The notes: generated from the sequence alone by a model not told the origin. DNA of 64,000 bases from Firmicutes bacterium TM09-10 (GCA_003481005.1 QUKC01000017.1:1-64000); one strand, 5' to 3'. Counted from the first letter of the stretch, positions 8,571 to 18,335 are shown. Program-made: numbers and translations.

Positions 8571-10408
8571 GCTGCAGTCTGTTTCAGCCGTTTTGTAAGG
8601 TTTTCGAAATCAGACGGACCGGCTTCCAGGACAAAGCGATGGAAGCGCAGCAGGGAAAAGTTGTCGCTCCACTGAAGTTCGGCTCTTTTTTTGAGGGCAT
8701 TCATTTCGAGATAACCAACGTAATACTTCAAATAGACTGCAGGGGCAGTGCGCAGATAATCGTAAACACGTTCCGACTGCTCTTCCGAAAGACCGAAGGA
8801 TTCGAGGGAGCGCAGAAGCTCTGATTCTTCCGCGCCGTAATAGTGCAGAGAAAGGTCGAGTAAGCAAAACAGGTTGATTTGCAGATCGCGCTGCTGTGCC
8901 AGAAGCGTACAGAGCAGCGCAGCGGGATAGGAGCTGCCCAAGCTGCCTTCCGCTTCCGCAAGGACCTGTGCGGCATATTCATAGGAAATCCGTTCGGTAT
9001 AGTACGCCCAGCCCTCCACATATCCGCCGTAGGAGAACAGCTTGCGAATTGGCAGCGTCTGCGTGTCGCAGACAAGGGAGGAATAGACGGTCTGGTAGAG
9101 ATGCCCCGGATAACCCTCGTGGGCGAGTGTGGTGTAAAGCTCAATTCCGTCCGCGGTCGAGGAACGGTTGATGCGGATCGTATTCTGCATCAGAGCATCG
9201 ATAGGCGGGATCATATAAAAGGCGGGACTGGAATATGCCTCGAGCCCGGCGTCCACATCCTGAATGTCGCATTGAACCGTCTGGGCGGTTAGATCGTCCA
9301 GAGCCGGAAAGTCCTGCTGCATCCGGTTTTGCAGATCTTCCAGAATGGCGGTTGGATCAGAAAGTGGAAATCCATCGTTAACCGGGGCAAGGTCAGGCGT
9401 ACCGCCGGTCAGCTCCTGATAAGTGGTCAGCGTCTGCTTCATCTCTTTGTAGGTTTTCTGAAACTGTTTTTGAAGGAGCAAATAGAGCTGATCCATGGAA
9501 AGGGAGGAACCGGTGGATTCCTTGACGAGCCAGGCATAATATTGCCGCCCGTCGGGCTTCTGGGAAAGCCCTCCCCTCGTGCGTCCGGTGTCGGAAAGCT
9601 GTTCCAGCCCGTCTGCGAGGGACTGCCAGGCGGGCAGGACGGATTTTGACAAAAGCGACTGGTTTTGGGCTTCGTATTGTGACTGCTGCTTGGCGGTCAG
9701 AAGTCCTTTTTGTAAAAGAGATGCAAGTCTGGAAGAAAACGTCGTCTGTAAAAAGTGCGTGCCGGAGGAAAGCGCCTCCTTTGTGAGGATTTCGCGGCAC
9801 TGCTGTGCACTTTTTTTAGCGTCCTCTTTTTCCATAAAAAGCCCGGCTGCACTTTTTTCGGATTCATAAGAAAGCAGACCCTGCACGTAATCGGGAACGG
9901 ACTGCAGGAGGGAAAGATAGGTTTCCACGTCGTCAGCGGTATAAAACGGATATTCTGCAAATAATAAAAGCAGCTCGCTCTGCATGCCGGAGGTCGGAGA
10001 AAGGGGTTCCTCATAATAGGAAAAATCAGATTCTTCGAGGTCGAGAGCCAGCCTGTCGCAGAGCAGATCGTAGGTATAACGTTCCTCCTCATTTAATTTT
10101 TTCGAATCGAGAAAGGAGAGCACGGATAAAAATTTCTGCCGGGAGGCGGCAGAAGCCTCGGAAGCTTCCTTAGAATAAACCGGAAGCGCAGCGTCTTTTA
10201 GATGAATCCCTTGCAGATTCGGATACGCCATGACAAAGTGCAGGCTGAGGGCATCGTGTTCAAGGCTGGACTGCACATATGCACTTGTTATTTTATGGAA
10301 AAGAGCCCGGTCAAAGCAGTGGGAACACAGCAAAATTGCGGGCAGAAAAATACACAGAAAAAGCGTGCATAGAAACAGAGGAGTCCGTTTGCGGAAAATA
10401 TTTTTCAA
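8558..10408 (-). CDS. DUF885 family putative metallopeptidase, membrane anchored
   Basis: 616 aa. A strongly hydrophobic N-terminus (about 9-32) looks like a signal anchor; no clear lipobox precedes the Cys. The rest is the DUF885 fold, helical, with the zinc-site motif LAHEGYPGHLYQ (HExxH-like HEGYPGH) and a downstream GWAYYTERISYEY segment typical of the family. Some DUF885 proteins are carboxypeptidases acting on short peptides; the substrate here is unknown. It probably acts outside the membrane. Monocistronic, facing the permease. Confidence 0.88.
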   Translation of the reverse strand: MKNIFRKRTPLFLCTLFLCIFLPAILLCSHCFDRALFHKITSAYVQSSLEHDALSLHFVMAYPNLQGIHLKDAALPVYSKEASEASAASRQKFLSVLSFLDSKKLNEEERYTYDLLCDRLALDLEESDFSYYEEPLSPTSGMQSELLLLFAEYPFYTADDVETYLSLLQSVPDYVQGLLSYESEKSAAGLFMEKEDAKKSAQQCREILTKEALSSGTHFLQTTFSSRLASLLQKGLLTAKQQSQYEAQNQSLLSKSVLPAWQSLADGLEQLSDTGRTRGGLSQKPDGRQYYAWLVKESTGSSLSMDQLYLLLQKQFQKTYKEMKQTLTTYQELTGGTPDLAPVNDGFPLSDPTAILEDLQNRMQQDFPALDDLTAQTVQCDIQDVDAGLEAYSSPAFYMIPPIDALMQNTIRINRSSTADGIELYTTLAHEGYPGHLYQTVYSSLVCDTQTLPIRKLFSYGGYVEGWAYYTERISYEYAAQVLAEAEGSLGSSYPAALLCTLLAQQRDLQINLFCLLDLSLHYYGAEESELLRSLESFGLSEEQSERVYDYLRTAPAVYLKYYVGYLEMNALKKRAELQWSDNFSLLRFHRFVLEAGPSDFENLTKRLKQTAAKTG

Positions 10409-10480
10409 AAAGCGCCACCAGATTTTTTCATATTTATATGTGGTTTTGGGAAAAGATATGAGAAACCCCCTGTAAATGGG

Positions 10481-10510
10481 TTGACTGTCTATAGTAAAAT
10501 GTGATACAAA
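10481..10510 (+). promoter_or_regulatory. Putative promoter for the transketolase operon
   Basis: TTGACT at 10481-10486, an 18-base spacer and TACAAA at 10505-10510, about 55 bases before the tktN start codon. The -35 is good, the -10 weaker. Confidence 0.45.
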
Positions 10511-10563
10511 GTAAAGTAAGTGGTTAATTTTTGGGCCGTTTTCGCGGCGGAATGAGAGGAATT

Positions 10564-11403
10564 ATGGATAATTTGGAACTTGCCAAAGTGGCGAATGAAG
10601 TCCGCAAGGGCGTTTTGACTGCTGTACATGGCGCAAAATCCGGTCATCCGGGAGGATCGCTTTCTGCAGCAGATATCTTTACCTACCTGTATTTTGAAGA
10701 GATGAATATTGATCCGGCAGATCCGAAGAAGGAAGACCGGGATCGTTTTGTTCTTTCCAAGGGACATACGGCACCCGGTCTGTATTCTGCCCTGGCACAT
10801 AGAGGCTTTTTCCCGGTAGAGGATCTGGAGACACTGCGTCATCTCGGTTCTTATTTGCAGGGACATCCCTGTCTGGATAAGATTCCGGGCGTAGATATGT
10901 CCACAGGCTCCCTTGGACAGGGTGTTTCTGCCGCTGTCGGCATGGCATTGGGCGGAAAAATGACAGACGAAAAGTTCCGCGTATATTCGCTTCTGGGCGA
11001 TGGCGAGATTCAGGAAGGTCAGGTTTGGGAAGCTGCGATGTTTGCTGGCTTCCATAAGCTGGATAATCTCGTGCTTATTGTAGATAACAACGGTCTGCAG
11101 ATCGATGGAAAGATCGAGGACGTATGCTCCCCGTATCCGATCGACGAGAAGTTCCGCGCTTTCAATTTCCATGTAATTGACGTTGCAGACGGCAACGATA
11201 TGGAACAGCTGCGTCAGGCGTTTGCAGAAGCGCGCAGCACAAAGGGCATGCCGACTGCAATTATTGCCCATACGGTAAAGGGCAAGGGTGTTTCCTTTAT
11301 GGAAGATCAGGCTGGCTGGCATGGTAAGGCGCCCAACGATGAAGAGTATCAGATCGCAATGGCGGATCTGGAAAGGATCGGTGAAGCATTATGTCAGAAG
11401 TAA
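10564..11403 (+). CDS. Transketolase, N-terminal (thiamine-binding) subunit
   Basis: 279 aa from the ATG at 10564, chosen for its GAGAGG site; the frame is open further upstream but without family similarity. Carries the TPP-binding motif GDGEIQEGQVWEAA ending in DNNG and the HGAKSGHPGGSLS substrate loop. Forms the split transketolase with the next gene in the non-oxidative pentose phosphate pathway. The stop overlaps the next start by 13 bases, indicating translational coupling. Confidence 0.95.
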   Translation: MDNLELAKVANEVRKGVLTAVHGAKSGHPGGSLSAADIFTYLYFEEMNIDPADPKKEDRDRFVLSKGHTAPGLYSALAHRGFFPVEDLETLRHLGSYLQGHPCLDKIPGVDMSTGSLGQGVSAAVGMALGGKMTDEKFRVYSLLGDGEIQEGQVWEAAMFAGFHKLDNLVLIVDNNGLQIDGKIEDVCSPYPIDEKFRAFNFHVIDVADGNDMEQLRQAFAEARSTKGMPTAIIAHTVKGKGVSFMEDQAGWHGKAPNDEEYQIAMADLERIGEALCQK

Positions 11404-12335
11404 AGAAGATTGCGACCAGAGAAGCCTTCGGGGAAACTCTGGTAGAGTTGGGAAAGAAACATCCTGAGCTGGTAGTGCTGGACGCAGATTTGGCCGCAGC
11501 GACAAAGACCGCTGTATTTAAAAAGAGCTTTCCTGACCGTCATTTTGACTGCGGTATCGCAGAGGCAAATATGATGGGCGTGGCAGCAGGACTTTCCCTC
11601 GTTGGGAAAATTCCGGTGGCGAGCTCCTTTGCCATGTTTGCAACAGGCCGTGCTTACGAACAGATCCGTAACTCTATCGGCTATCCTCATTTGAACGTAA
11701 AAATCGGCGCAAGCCATGCCGGCATCACCGTCGGCGAGGATGGTGCGAGCCATCAGTGTAACGAAGATATCGCTCTGATGCGCTCCATTCCGGGTATGGT
11801 TGTCATGAACCCCTCTGATGCGGTTGAGGCGGCAGAGTGTGTCCGTGCTGCAATCGAATATGTTGGCCCTGTATATATGCGTTTCGGACGTTCTGCAGTG
11901 CCGGTAATCAATGACCGTCCCGGTTATCATTTCGAGATGGGAAAAGGTATCGTGCTGCGTGAGGGTACGGATGTGACGATCGTTGCAACCGGTATTTTGG
12001 TAAGCTCCGCGCTGGAAGCGGCTGAAAAGCTGGCAGCAGAGGGCATCAGCGCAGAGGTTATCAATATTCACACGATCAAGCCTCTGGACAAAGAGCTGAT
12101 CATCAACAGCGCAAAGAAGACCGGAAAAGTCGTGACGGCGGAAGAGCATTCCGTGATCGGCGGCCTTGGTTCTGCCGTTTGCGAGGCATTGTCTGAAGAG
12201 TGCCCGACAAAGGTATGCAGAATCGGCATTCAGGATGTATTCGGCGAGTCCGGTTCTGCGGGCGAGCTTCTTGTAAAATATGGTCTTGACGGGAACGGTG
12301 TATACAATACCGTAAAGAATTTTGTGACCCGTTAA
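11391..12335 (+). CDS. Transketolase, C-terminal (pyrimidine-binding) subunit
   Basis: 314 aa. Contains the pyrimidine-binding and C-terminal transketolase domains: DADLAAATKT, the RHFDCGIAEANMMGVAAGL motif with the catalytic Glu that activates thiamine, and the C-domain HSVIGGLGSAV. Partner of the upstream subunit; operon continues into rpe. Confidence 0.95.
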   Translation: MSEVKKIATREAFGETLVELGKKHPELVVLDADLAAATKTAVFKKSFPDRHFDCGIAEANMMGVAAGLSLVGKIPVASSFAMFATGRAYEQIRNSIGYPHLNVKIGASHAGITVGEDGASHQCNEDIALMRSIPGMVVMNPSDAVEAAECVRAAIEYVGPVYMRFGRSAVPVINDRPGYHFEMGKGIVLREGTDVTIVATGILVSSALEAAEKLAAEGISAEVINIHTIKPLDKELIINSAKKTGKVVTAEEHSVIGGLGSAVCEALSEECPTKVCRIGIQDVFGESGSAGELLVKYGLDGNGVYNTVKNFVTR

Positions 12336-12347
12336 GTGGAGGAAAGT

Positions 12348-13007
12348 ATGGAAAAAATTCTGGCTCCGTCAATTCTGGCAGCCGATATTATGCGGCTTGG
12401 GGAGCAGATTGAAGCGGTAAAAAATGCTGGCGCGAAATATCTTCATATCGATGTGATGGACGGTATGTTCGTTCCGGCGCTGTCCTATGGCATGTGTGTT
12501 GTGGAGTCGATCCGCAAGTCCTGCGATATGGTTCTGGACGTGCACCTGATGATCGTAGAACCGGGACGGCATGTGGAAGCGTTTGCAAAAGCAGGCGCAG
12601 ATATTATTACGATCCATCTGGAAGCCTGTGCAGACGCGCATGAGGTCATCCGACAGATTCACAGCTGCGGCTGTAAGGCTGGTGTCAGCATCAAGCCCGG
12701 TACGCCGATAGAGGTGCTGGAGGAATATCTGGATGAGGTCGAGCTGATTCTGATTATGAGTGTTGAGCCTGGCTTTGGCGGTCAGAAATATATTCCGGAG
12801 TCAACGGAACGCATCCGCCAGACCGCAGAGCTGATCCGGAAAAGCGGTCGTGAGATCGAGCTGGAGGTAGACGGCGGCGTTGGTGCAGGAAATGTCGAGC
12901 TGGTGCTGGAGGCCGGCGCGAATGTGATTGTGGCAGGCTCCGCTGTTTTTAAGGATCCGGCAAAAAATGCAGCAGAAATGATGTCGATCCTCAAAAAGTG
13001 GGATTGA
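12348..13007 (+). CDS. rpe: Ribulose-phosphate 3-epimerase
   Basis: 219 aa from ATG 12348, placed 8 bases after GGAGG; an in-frame GTG lies 12 bases upstream but covers the ribosome site. TIM barrel with LAPSILAAD, HIDVMDGMFVP, the metal ligands in DVHLMI and ITIHLEA, and the EVDGGV phosphate site. Interconverts ribulose-5-P and xylulose-5-P, supplying the transketolase encoded just upstream. Confidence 0.95.
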   Translation: MEKILAPSILAADIMRLGEQIEAVKNAGAKYLHIDVMDGMFVPALSYGMCVVESIRKSCDMVLDVHLMIVEPGRHVEAFAKAGADIITIHLEACADAHEVIRQIHSCGCKAGVSIKPGTPIEVLEEYLDEVELILIMSVEPGFGGQKYIPESTERIRQTAELIRKSGREIELEVDGGVGAGNVELVLEAGANVIVAGSAVFKDPAKNAAEMMSILKKWD

Positions 13008-13022
13008 ATCCGTTACACAGAA

Positions 13023-13055
13023 GCGCTCCGCAGGAAAACCTGTGGGGCGTTTTTT
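13023..13055 (+). terminator. Terminator of the tkt-rpe operon
   Basis: GCGCTCCGCAGG (13023-13034), loop AAAA, CCTGTGGGGCGT (13039-13050), then TTTTTT. A strong 12-base stem. Confidence 0.9.
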
Positions 13056-13091
13056 AGGGCTTAAAGGACACCATACGGCGGTCATCCGATC

Positions 13092-13155
13092 GTGCAGCGT
13101 GCACTTGACACAAACTCGGTATGCGCAAAAAGCGTGCGCGGAAATCAGAGGAAAC
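13092..13155 (+). promoter_or_regulatory. Leader hairpins before the transglutaminase start
   Basis: GTGC-AGCGT-GCAC at 13092-13104 and a GCGC-AAAAA-GC..GCGC hairpin at 13123-13139 precede the AGAGGA ribosome site. A similar GCGC-AA(A)-GCGC motif precedes the ribosome sites of the AraC gene (19969) and galK (29380). A TTGACA at 13105-13110 has no convincing -10. Confidence 0.4.
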
Positions 13156-15894
13156 ATGGAATTTTCAGAACAATTAAAAATATATGCGGAAACACACTTT
13201 GAAAATAGAAAAAAATATTTTGCGCCGATTATATCCGAAATCGAGGCAGGCTTGTCTTTGTGCAGCGAGGAAGAGGCCCTGCTGATAAAATTTTTTTACG
13301 GGACGATGCCGCTGCGGGATGCCGGGGAATATCCGTTTGAAATATTTCTGAGTTATGTGCGCCATGCCCTCTGGCTGCGGAAAACGACAGACTGGTGCAA
13401 GAAGCTGCCGGAGGATCTGTTTGTCCACGACGTACTGTATTATCGGATCAACTCGGAGGACATCAGCGATTGCCGCAGTTTTTTTTACGAGCAGTTAAAA
13501 GACCGAATTGTAGGACTGGACGAATATCAGGCAGCGGTGGAGATCAACTACTGGTGCGCAGAGCATGCAACGTATGAAATGGCGGATGACCGAACGGCGG
13601 GGCCGATGACGATGTACCGGAGCGGAAAAGGACGCTGCGGAGAAGAATCCACCTTTACGGTGACGGCATTGCGCAGTGTCGGGCTTGCAGCACGTCAGGT
13701 ATACACGCCGCGTTGGGCGCACTGCGACGATAACCATGCCTGGGTCGAGGTTTGGGTAAATGGAGAATGGCACTTTCTGGGGGCCTGCGAGCCGGAAGAA
13801 AAACTGGATCGCGGCTGGTTTACAGGACCTGCCGGACAGGCGCTTTTGATTCACAGCCGCACATTCGGCGATTATGCGGCGGGAAAGCGGGAAGAGGTAA
13901 TCGGCAGGGATGGCGCGGTTGTCTGCCACAATGTCACCGCTTCCTATACAAAGACACGCAAGCTCCGGATTCAGGTGCGAAAACAGGACAACACCCCGGC
14001 AGCGCACGCACAAATTTCGGTGGAAATTCTGAACATGGCGGAATATTTTCCGGCAGCAGTGCTGGAAACCGACGAACAGGGCGAGACTTCGATCAGGCTT
14101 GGGCTGGGCGACATCCGGCTGCAGGCGCGGTCAGAGGGAAAGTTTGTGGAGCGTTATTGTAATCTGGCAGAGGACGGCGTCGGAGCGGCAGATGTAGATT
14201 GCGCTGTTACGCTTGTGCTGAAGGATTCGGAAGCGGGAATGAAAGATGCGCTTTCTGGCGTTTCTGCCTGCGAATGGCATTTGGAGAAGCTCTGCGCTCC
14301 GAAAGAAGTCGTTGTCCGGGAAAGTGTATTGAGTGAGGAAGAAGTGTCGCGCGGCACGCGGAGACTGGCAGATGCAGTGAAGCTGCGGGAAGAACGCTTC
14401 GATCAGCTGACCCGGCACGCGATTGCAGTGCATCCGGAGGAGGAAGAGAGGATGCGCGTTGCGGGAGAGAATGCAGAGGAGCTGACAGCTTTTCTGGAAA
14501 AGGATGATAACCCGGATCGCAAAAAGCTGCTGGACAGTCTGACGAAAAAAGATAATAAAGATCTGCGGGCAGAAGTGCTGGAAGACCACTTGTCAGCAAA
14601 GCGCGGCAGCTGGCCGGAAGATATACATGTACAGGATCTGCTGTGTCCCAGAATCTGGCTGGAAGAAATCGGCGCTTACAGAAGTTACATTTGCAGTGTG
14701 CTGACTGCTCAGGAGCAGGAAGCGTTTGCCTCCAATCCGGGGCTGATATGGAATTATGTAAACCAAAATATTACCGATATCCCGGAAGAAGAATATAATA
14801 CCCTTTGTGCGTCGCCGATCGGCTGTCTGAAGCTGAAAATGGGCAGTGCAGTTTCCCGGACGATTTTGTTTATTGCGATTTGCAGAAGCCTGAATATCCC
14901 GGCGAGACTGGATAAAAGCCTGATGGTTCCGGAATACTGGGCGGACGGCGCATTCCATGTACCGGTCAGCAGGGCGCAGGCCTCGAAAGGAACGCTTCTG
15001 CTGCGAAATATTCCGGGAAAAGAATGGATTTATGCGCAGCACTGGACGCTGGGGCGTCTGGAAAAGGATCATTTCGTGACGATGAATCATGCCGGACTGG
15101 TATTTGAAAAGGAAACGTTAGAGCTTTTACTTCCGGTGGGAATTTATCGCTTGATTGCAGTAAAACGGCTATTGAACGGGGATCAGGAGGCAGCAGAGCT
15201 TTTGTTTGCGATCGAAAAGGAGAAACAGACCGAGCTTTATATGCCGGATTTTGAAAAAACGGATGGTGTGATGCCGTGGGAAAAAAACAGTGTACCGGAT
15301 GAAAGCCAGAGCTGCCGGAAGCTGCAAAACAAAAACAACAGTCTCCGGGAGGAAATACAAAGCTGCCTGCTTCGGGACATCCTCTTACAGAGAGCAGATG
15401 GAACGCGTTGCAGTCTGGAAAAGCTGGTAAGCGGAAAACGCAGTATTCTGGCATTTCTGGAAATTGGGGCAGAGCCGACAGAGCATGTGCTGAATGAGGT
15501 TCTGGCACTGGAAAAGAGCGCAAAAGGAAATTCCAAAGGAATTGGCTGTCAGCTGCTTTTTGTTCTGCGGCAGGAAAAAGACCTGCAGCATAAAACGCTG
15601 CAGGAAGTGCTGGCGCTGGATGCGGGATCTGAGATAGAAATTTTATACGATATATCTGGCGGCGCTTCGGATGCCAATGCCGCACCGCGCACCGCGACTG
15701 GTGACACAGCGTCCGGTACCCTCTGTGGCTGGAAGGAAACTGCGAAGAGAATGAGGCTTGCCGAAAAGCTCCCGGTTCTGGCAGCTGTCAGACCGGATGG
15801 CACTGGCATTTACGGAAGCTGCGGATACCACGTCGGAAGTGTGGAGCTGATGGTGCGGATTCTGAAGGAAGCAGTCCGGACAGAAGCAGATTGA
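13156..15894 (+). CDS. Large transglutaminase-like protein with duplicated TG fold
   Basis: 912 aa from ATG 13156 (AGAGGA site; the frame extends upstream through the terminator, so an earlier start is unlikely). Residues about 120-240 form a transglutaminase-like cysteine domain: Cys in GKGRCGEES (C161), His in DDNHAWVEVW (H194), acid in ACEPE (E212). A beta-rich Ig/CNA-like segment follows (about 275-370). Residues about 540-620 resemble a second TG core (GSAVSRTILFIAICRSLNIPAR) in which the Cys position is Ala. The C-terminal part (about 740-890) reads like a thioredoxin/AhpC-like fold (LLQRADGTRCSLEKL, ILAFLEIGAEPTEHV). No signal peptide, so probably cytoplasmic. Hydrolase, transferase or scaffold role is open. 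Confidence 0.8.
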   Translation: MEFSEQLKIYAETHFENRKKYFAPIISEIEAGLSLCSEEEALLIKFFYGTMPLRDAGEYPFEIFLSYVRHALWLRKTTDWCKKLPEDLFVHDVLYYRINSEDISDCRSFFYEQLKDRIVGLDEYQAAVEINYWCAEHATYEMADDRTAGPMTMYRSGKGRCGEESTFTVTALRSVGLAARQVYTPRWAHCDDNHAWVEVWVNGEWHFLGACEPEEKLDRGWFTGPAGQALLIHSRTFGDYAAGKREEVIGRDGAVVCHNVTASYTKTRKLRIQVRKQDNTPAAHAQISVEILNMAEYFPAAVLETDEQGETSIRLGLGDIRLQARSEGKFVERYCNLAEDGVGAADVDCAVTLVLKDSEAGMKDALSGVSACEWHLEKLCAPKEVVVRESVLSEEEVSRGTRRLADAVKLREERFDQLTRHAIAVHPEEEERMRVAGENAEELTAFLEKDDNPDRKKLLDSLTKKDNKDLRAEVLEDHLSAKRGSWPEDIHVQDLLCPRIWLEEIGAYRSYICSVLTAQEQEAFASNPGLIWNYVNQNITDIPEEEYNTLCASPIGCLKLKMGSAVSRTILFIAICRSLNIPARLDKSLMVPEYWADGAFHVPVSRAQASKGTLLLRNIPGKEWIYAQHWTLGRLEKDHFVTMNHAGLVFEKETLELLLPVGIYRLIAVKRLLNGDQEAAELLFAIEKEKQTELYMPDFEKTDGVMPWEKNSVPDESQSCRKLQNKNNSLREEIQSCLLRDILLQRADGTRCSLEKLVSGKRSILAFLEIGAEPTEHVLNEVLALEKSAKGNSKGIGCQLLFVLRQEKDLQHKTLQEVLALDAGSEIEILYDISGGASDANAAPRTATGDTASGTLCGWKETAKRMRLAEKLPVLAAVRPDGTGIYGSCGYHVGSVELMVRILKEAVRTEAD

Positions 15895-15900
15895 TAAAAA

Positions 15901-15940
15901 ACAATAGAATGCACGCTCTGCGAGCATTCTATTGTCATGA
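15901..15940. repeat. Full copy of palindromic intergenic repeat
   Basis: ACAATAGAATGC (15901-15912) pairs perfectly with GCATTCTATTGT (15924-15935), loop ACGCTCTGCGA, then CATGAA. Related sequences occur at 5304, 8501, 23431, about 23610 and 23679, all between genes. Reads as a small REP/MITE-like element. Confidence 0.75.
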
Positions 15941-15944
15941 ATCA

Positions 15945-15985
15945 GGGGCAGCGTCCGGGAAAATCCCCAGGCGCTGCCCCCTTTT
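15945..15985. terminator. Bidirectional terminator
   Basis: GGGGCAGCG paired with CGCTGCCCC plus an inner GGG/CCC pair, followed by CTTTT on the plus strand. It lies between the convergent transglutaminase and oleate hydratase genes. Confidence 0.8.
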
Positions 15986-15995
15986 GGAAATGGAA

Positions 15996-18020
15996 TTACA
16001 TCATGCCTTCTTTGAGAATATTATGGTCGCGCAGAAGCTTTTCGATTACTGTACCGGAAATTGCTTTTAACAGAGGCTTCTTGAGCTTATTGAGCGGTCC
16101 GGGAAGTTCGATCTCCAGCGGAGACACGCCATCCATCAGCTTTACGGAGCTGTCGAGAAGTTCACGGATATCATAAACGCTGCCCCATACCTCCGGAACG
16201 CCACGGTCTACGCCAAGCAGTCCGTAAACGGCTTCCATAGCAGTACGAACAGAATATTCTGTCGTGAAGATGGTGTCTCTGGGGGTTTCCGCAAACTGAC
16301 CCAGGAATGCGAAGTTTACGCAGCCGTCCGGGATAACATCAGGGCGGTCACCCTTTGCTCTGGGCATGAAGAATGCGGTAATATAAGGCATCATGGTAGG
16401 AACGCAGACTGCACTGTGCTCTGCCAGCTCCGGAATTTCGTCTACCGGAACGCCGAGATGATACAGCCATTCTTCTGTAATTTCCTTACCGGTGCATTCT
16501 TTCATGGGCTTCTTGATATAATCGCCGGGAACGTCGGTGAACAGGCTGTATACCCATACACAAACCTGCTTCTTATCCTGTTCTTTGAACTGACCCTGAC
16601 GGTTGATGGTCCAGCTTAACAGCCAGCTGGAATCCTGACAGCTTACGATACCGCCGGTAACGACTTTGCCGCTTCTGGGATCTCTCTGGCAGATTTTCTC
16701 AATATAAGGAATGATTTTATCATCCAGAGTGGTAACAGTTGCAGATTCCCAGTTGGTCTTTTCAATATCGGAGCAGAACTTCTCGGGATGACCAAAGGAA
16801 GGATCCTGACGGGCGATATTTTTCCACAGATCCCATACGCCGCTGCTGCGAACTTCTGCATCGCCCACCGGAGCGTGATTCTGATCTCCGTAGATCGTTC
16901 CCTCTGTGCAGCTGCCGTTTGTTACGAATACCAGATCGTTTTCGGTTAAGGCAATCTTCTGCTCTTTCCCCTTTACCTTGCATTCGATGGTCTTTGCAAC
17001 CTTTTTGCCGTCATGGAAATCAAAGATAACGTTGGTAACCTCGGTATTGAACTGGAACTGTACGCCTGCGTCCTCCAGGTATTTCTTCATCGGAAGGATC
17101 AGGGATTCATACTGATTGTATTTGGTGAATTTCAGTGCGCTGAAATCCGGAAGTCCGCCGATATGGTGGATGAAACGCTGGAAGTACAGCTTCATTTCCA
17201 GTGCGCTGTGCCAGTTCTCGAAAGCAAACATGGTGCGCCAGTATAACCAGAAGGTGGAGTTGAATACCTCGTCATCGAATACGTCTTCGATGGTCTTGTC
17301 GTACAGGTCTTCATCTTTTGTCAGGAACAGCTTCATGATTTCCATGCAGCCCTTCTGGCTTAAATTGAACTTGCCGTCCGTGTGTGCGTCTTCACCGCGG
17401 TTTACGGTTGCACGGCACAGGGAGTAGTTGGGATCGTGCTTATTTAACCAGTAATACTCGTCCAGTACGGATGCACCGGGCTTTTCCAGGGAAGGAATGC
17501 TGTGGAACAGATCCCACAGGCACTCGAAATGATTTTCCATCTCACGTCCACCGCGCATTACATAGCCTCTGGAGGGATCAAAGATACCGTCACATGCGCC
17601 GCCTGCAACGTCCATTGCTTCCAGAATGTGGATGTGGGAGCCGGGCATCTGACCGTCTCTTACAAGGAAGCACGCTGCTGCGAGAGAAGCCAGTCCGCTG
17701 CCCACCAGATATGCATTTTTGTTGTCAACGCCTTCCGGTTTTTCGGGACGGGCGAATGCTTCGTAGTTACCGTTGGTGTAGTAAATGCCCTTGCTGTTTT
17801 TCTCATATTTGCCCCGCTCTGTGTTGCGGTAGCTCGGGTCAGGAGCAGGCATTTTGATGGTTTTTTCTGCGGTCTTTGCGACTGCTTCTTTAATCTCACC
17901 GGACAAGGTCTGACCTTCCGCTGCAAGATGGTCTGTATGTTTTTTTGCTGCAAATGCCGCTGCGCCGACGCCTGCTGCGAGGACGGCTGCCTTTGAAAGA
18001 CCGGAATGTTTCTTTGCCAT
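15996..18020 (-). CDS. ohyA: Oleate hydratase (myosin-cross-reactive antigen family)
   Basis: 674 aa from the ATG at 18020, which has TGGAGG 9 bases upstream; a start 5 codons earlier would bury that site. FAD enzyme adding water to the double bond of oleate or linoleate, a known detoxification route in gut Firmicutes. The dinucleotide-binding segment is YLVGSGLASLAAACFL, preceded by a hydrophobic/Ala-rich N-terminus. The family signature RGGREMENHFECLWDL, containing the Glu that acts with FAD in hydration, is intact. Length is slightly above the usual 560-650 because of the N-terminal extension. Monocistronic with its own promoter. Confidence 0.94.
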   Translation of the reverse strand: MAKKHSGLSKAAVLAAGVGAAAFAAKKHTDHLAAEGQTLSGEIKEAVAKTAEKTIKMPAPDPSYRNTERGKYEKNSKGIYYTNGNYEAFARPEKPEGVDNKNAYLVGSGLASLAAACFLVRDGQMPGSHIHILEAMDVAGGACDGIFDPSRGYVMRGGREMENHFECLWDLFHSIPSLEKPGASVLDEYYWLNKHDPNYSLCRATVNRGEDAHTDGKFNLSQKGCMEIMKLFLTKDEDLYDKTIEDVFDDEVFNSTFWLYWRTMFAFENWHSALEMKLYFQRFIHHIGGLPDFSALKFTKYNQYESLILPMKKYLEDAGVQFQFNTEVTNVIFDFHDGKKVAKTIECKVKGKEQKIALTENDLVFVTNGSCTEGTIYGDQNHAPVGDAEVRSSGVWDLWKNIARQDPSFGHPEKFCSDIEKTNWESATVTTLDDKIIPYIEKICQRDPRSGKVVTGGIVSCQDSSWLLSWTINRQGQFKEQDKKQVCVWVYSLFTDVPGDYIKKPMKECTGKEITEEWLYHLGVPVDEIPELAEHSAVCVPTMMPYITAFFMPRAKGDRPDVIPDGCVNFAFLGQFAETPRDTIFTTEYSVRTAMEAVYGLLGVDRGVPEVWGSVYDIRELLDSSVKLMDGVSPLEIELPGPLNKLKKPLLKAISGTVIEKLLRDHNILKEGMM

Positions 18021-18127
18021 GATAAAATCCTCCATTTTCGATTTTCAATACCAATTTGTCAGTAAAAGGATGCCCGAATTTTCGGGAAACAATGAGAAAT
18101 TTTTTCCTCTGTTTGTTTTATAGCTGT

Positions 18128-18156
18128 ATCATATCGCAGGAAATGAGGTTCCTCAA
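18128..18156 (-). promoter_or_regulatory. Promoter of oleate hydratase gene
   Basis: On the minus strand TTGAGG (18156-18151), a 17-base spacer and TATGAT (18133-18128), about 108 bases before the start. The leader has a small hairpin CCGAAttttCGG-like sequence. The 315-base gap 18021-18335 holds only this and the divergent promoter. Confidence 0.65.
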
Positions 18157-18273
18157 TTCACAGAATTGAAAGAGTGTAGCAAAATTTCCCAGTTTTTGAA
18201 ATGTGTCTAAGATATAGGAGAAAACAGACGGACGGGTTGGCTTTCTATCCCGGACATGGAGCTTCACATAAGA

Positions 18274-18301
18274 TTGACACGGCGATAGATTCCGTTAAAA
18301 T
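18274..18301 (+). promoter_or_regulatory. Promoter of the NUDIX-dehydrogenase fusion gene
   Basis: TTGACA (18274-18279), 16-base spacer, TAAAAT (18296-18301), 34 bases before the start codon. Near-consensus. Confidence 0.7.
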
Positions 18302-18335
18302 AGAAAGAAAGAGACAAAAAACGGGGCAGTAGAGT

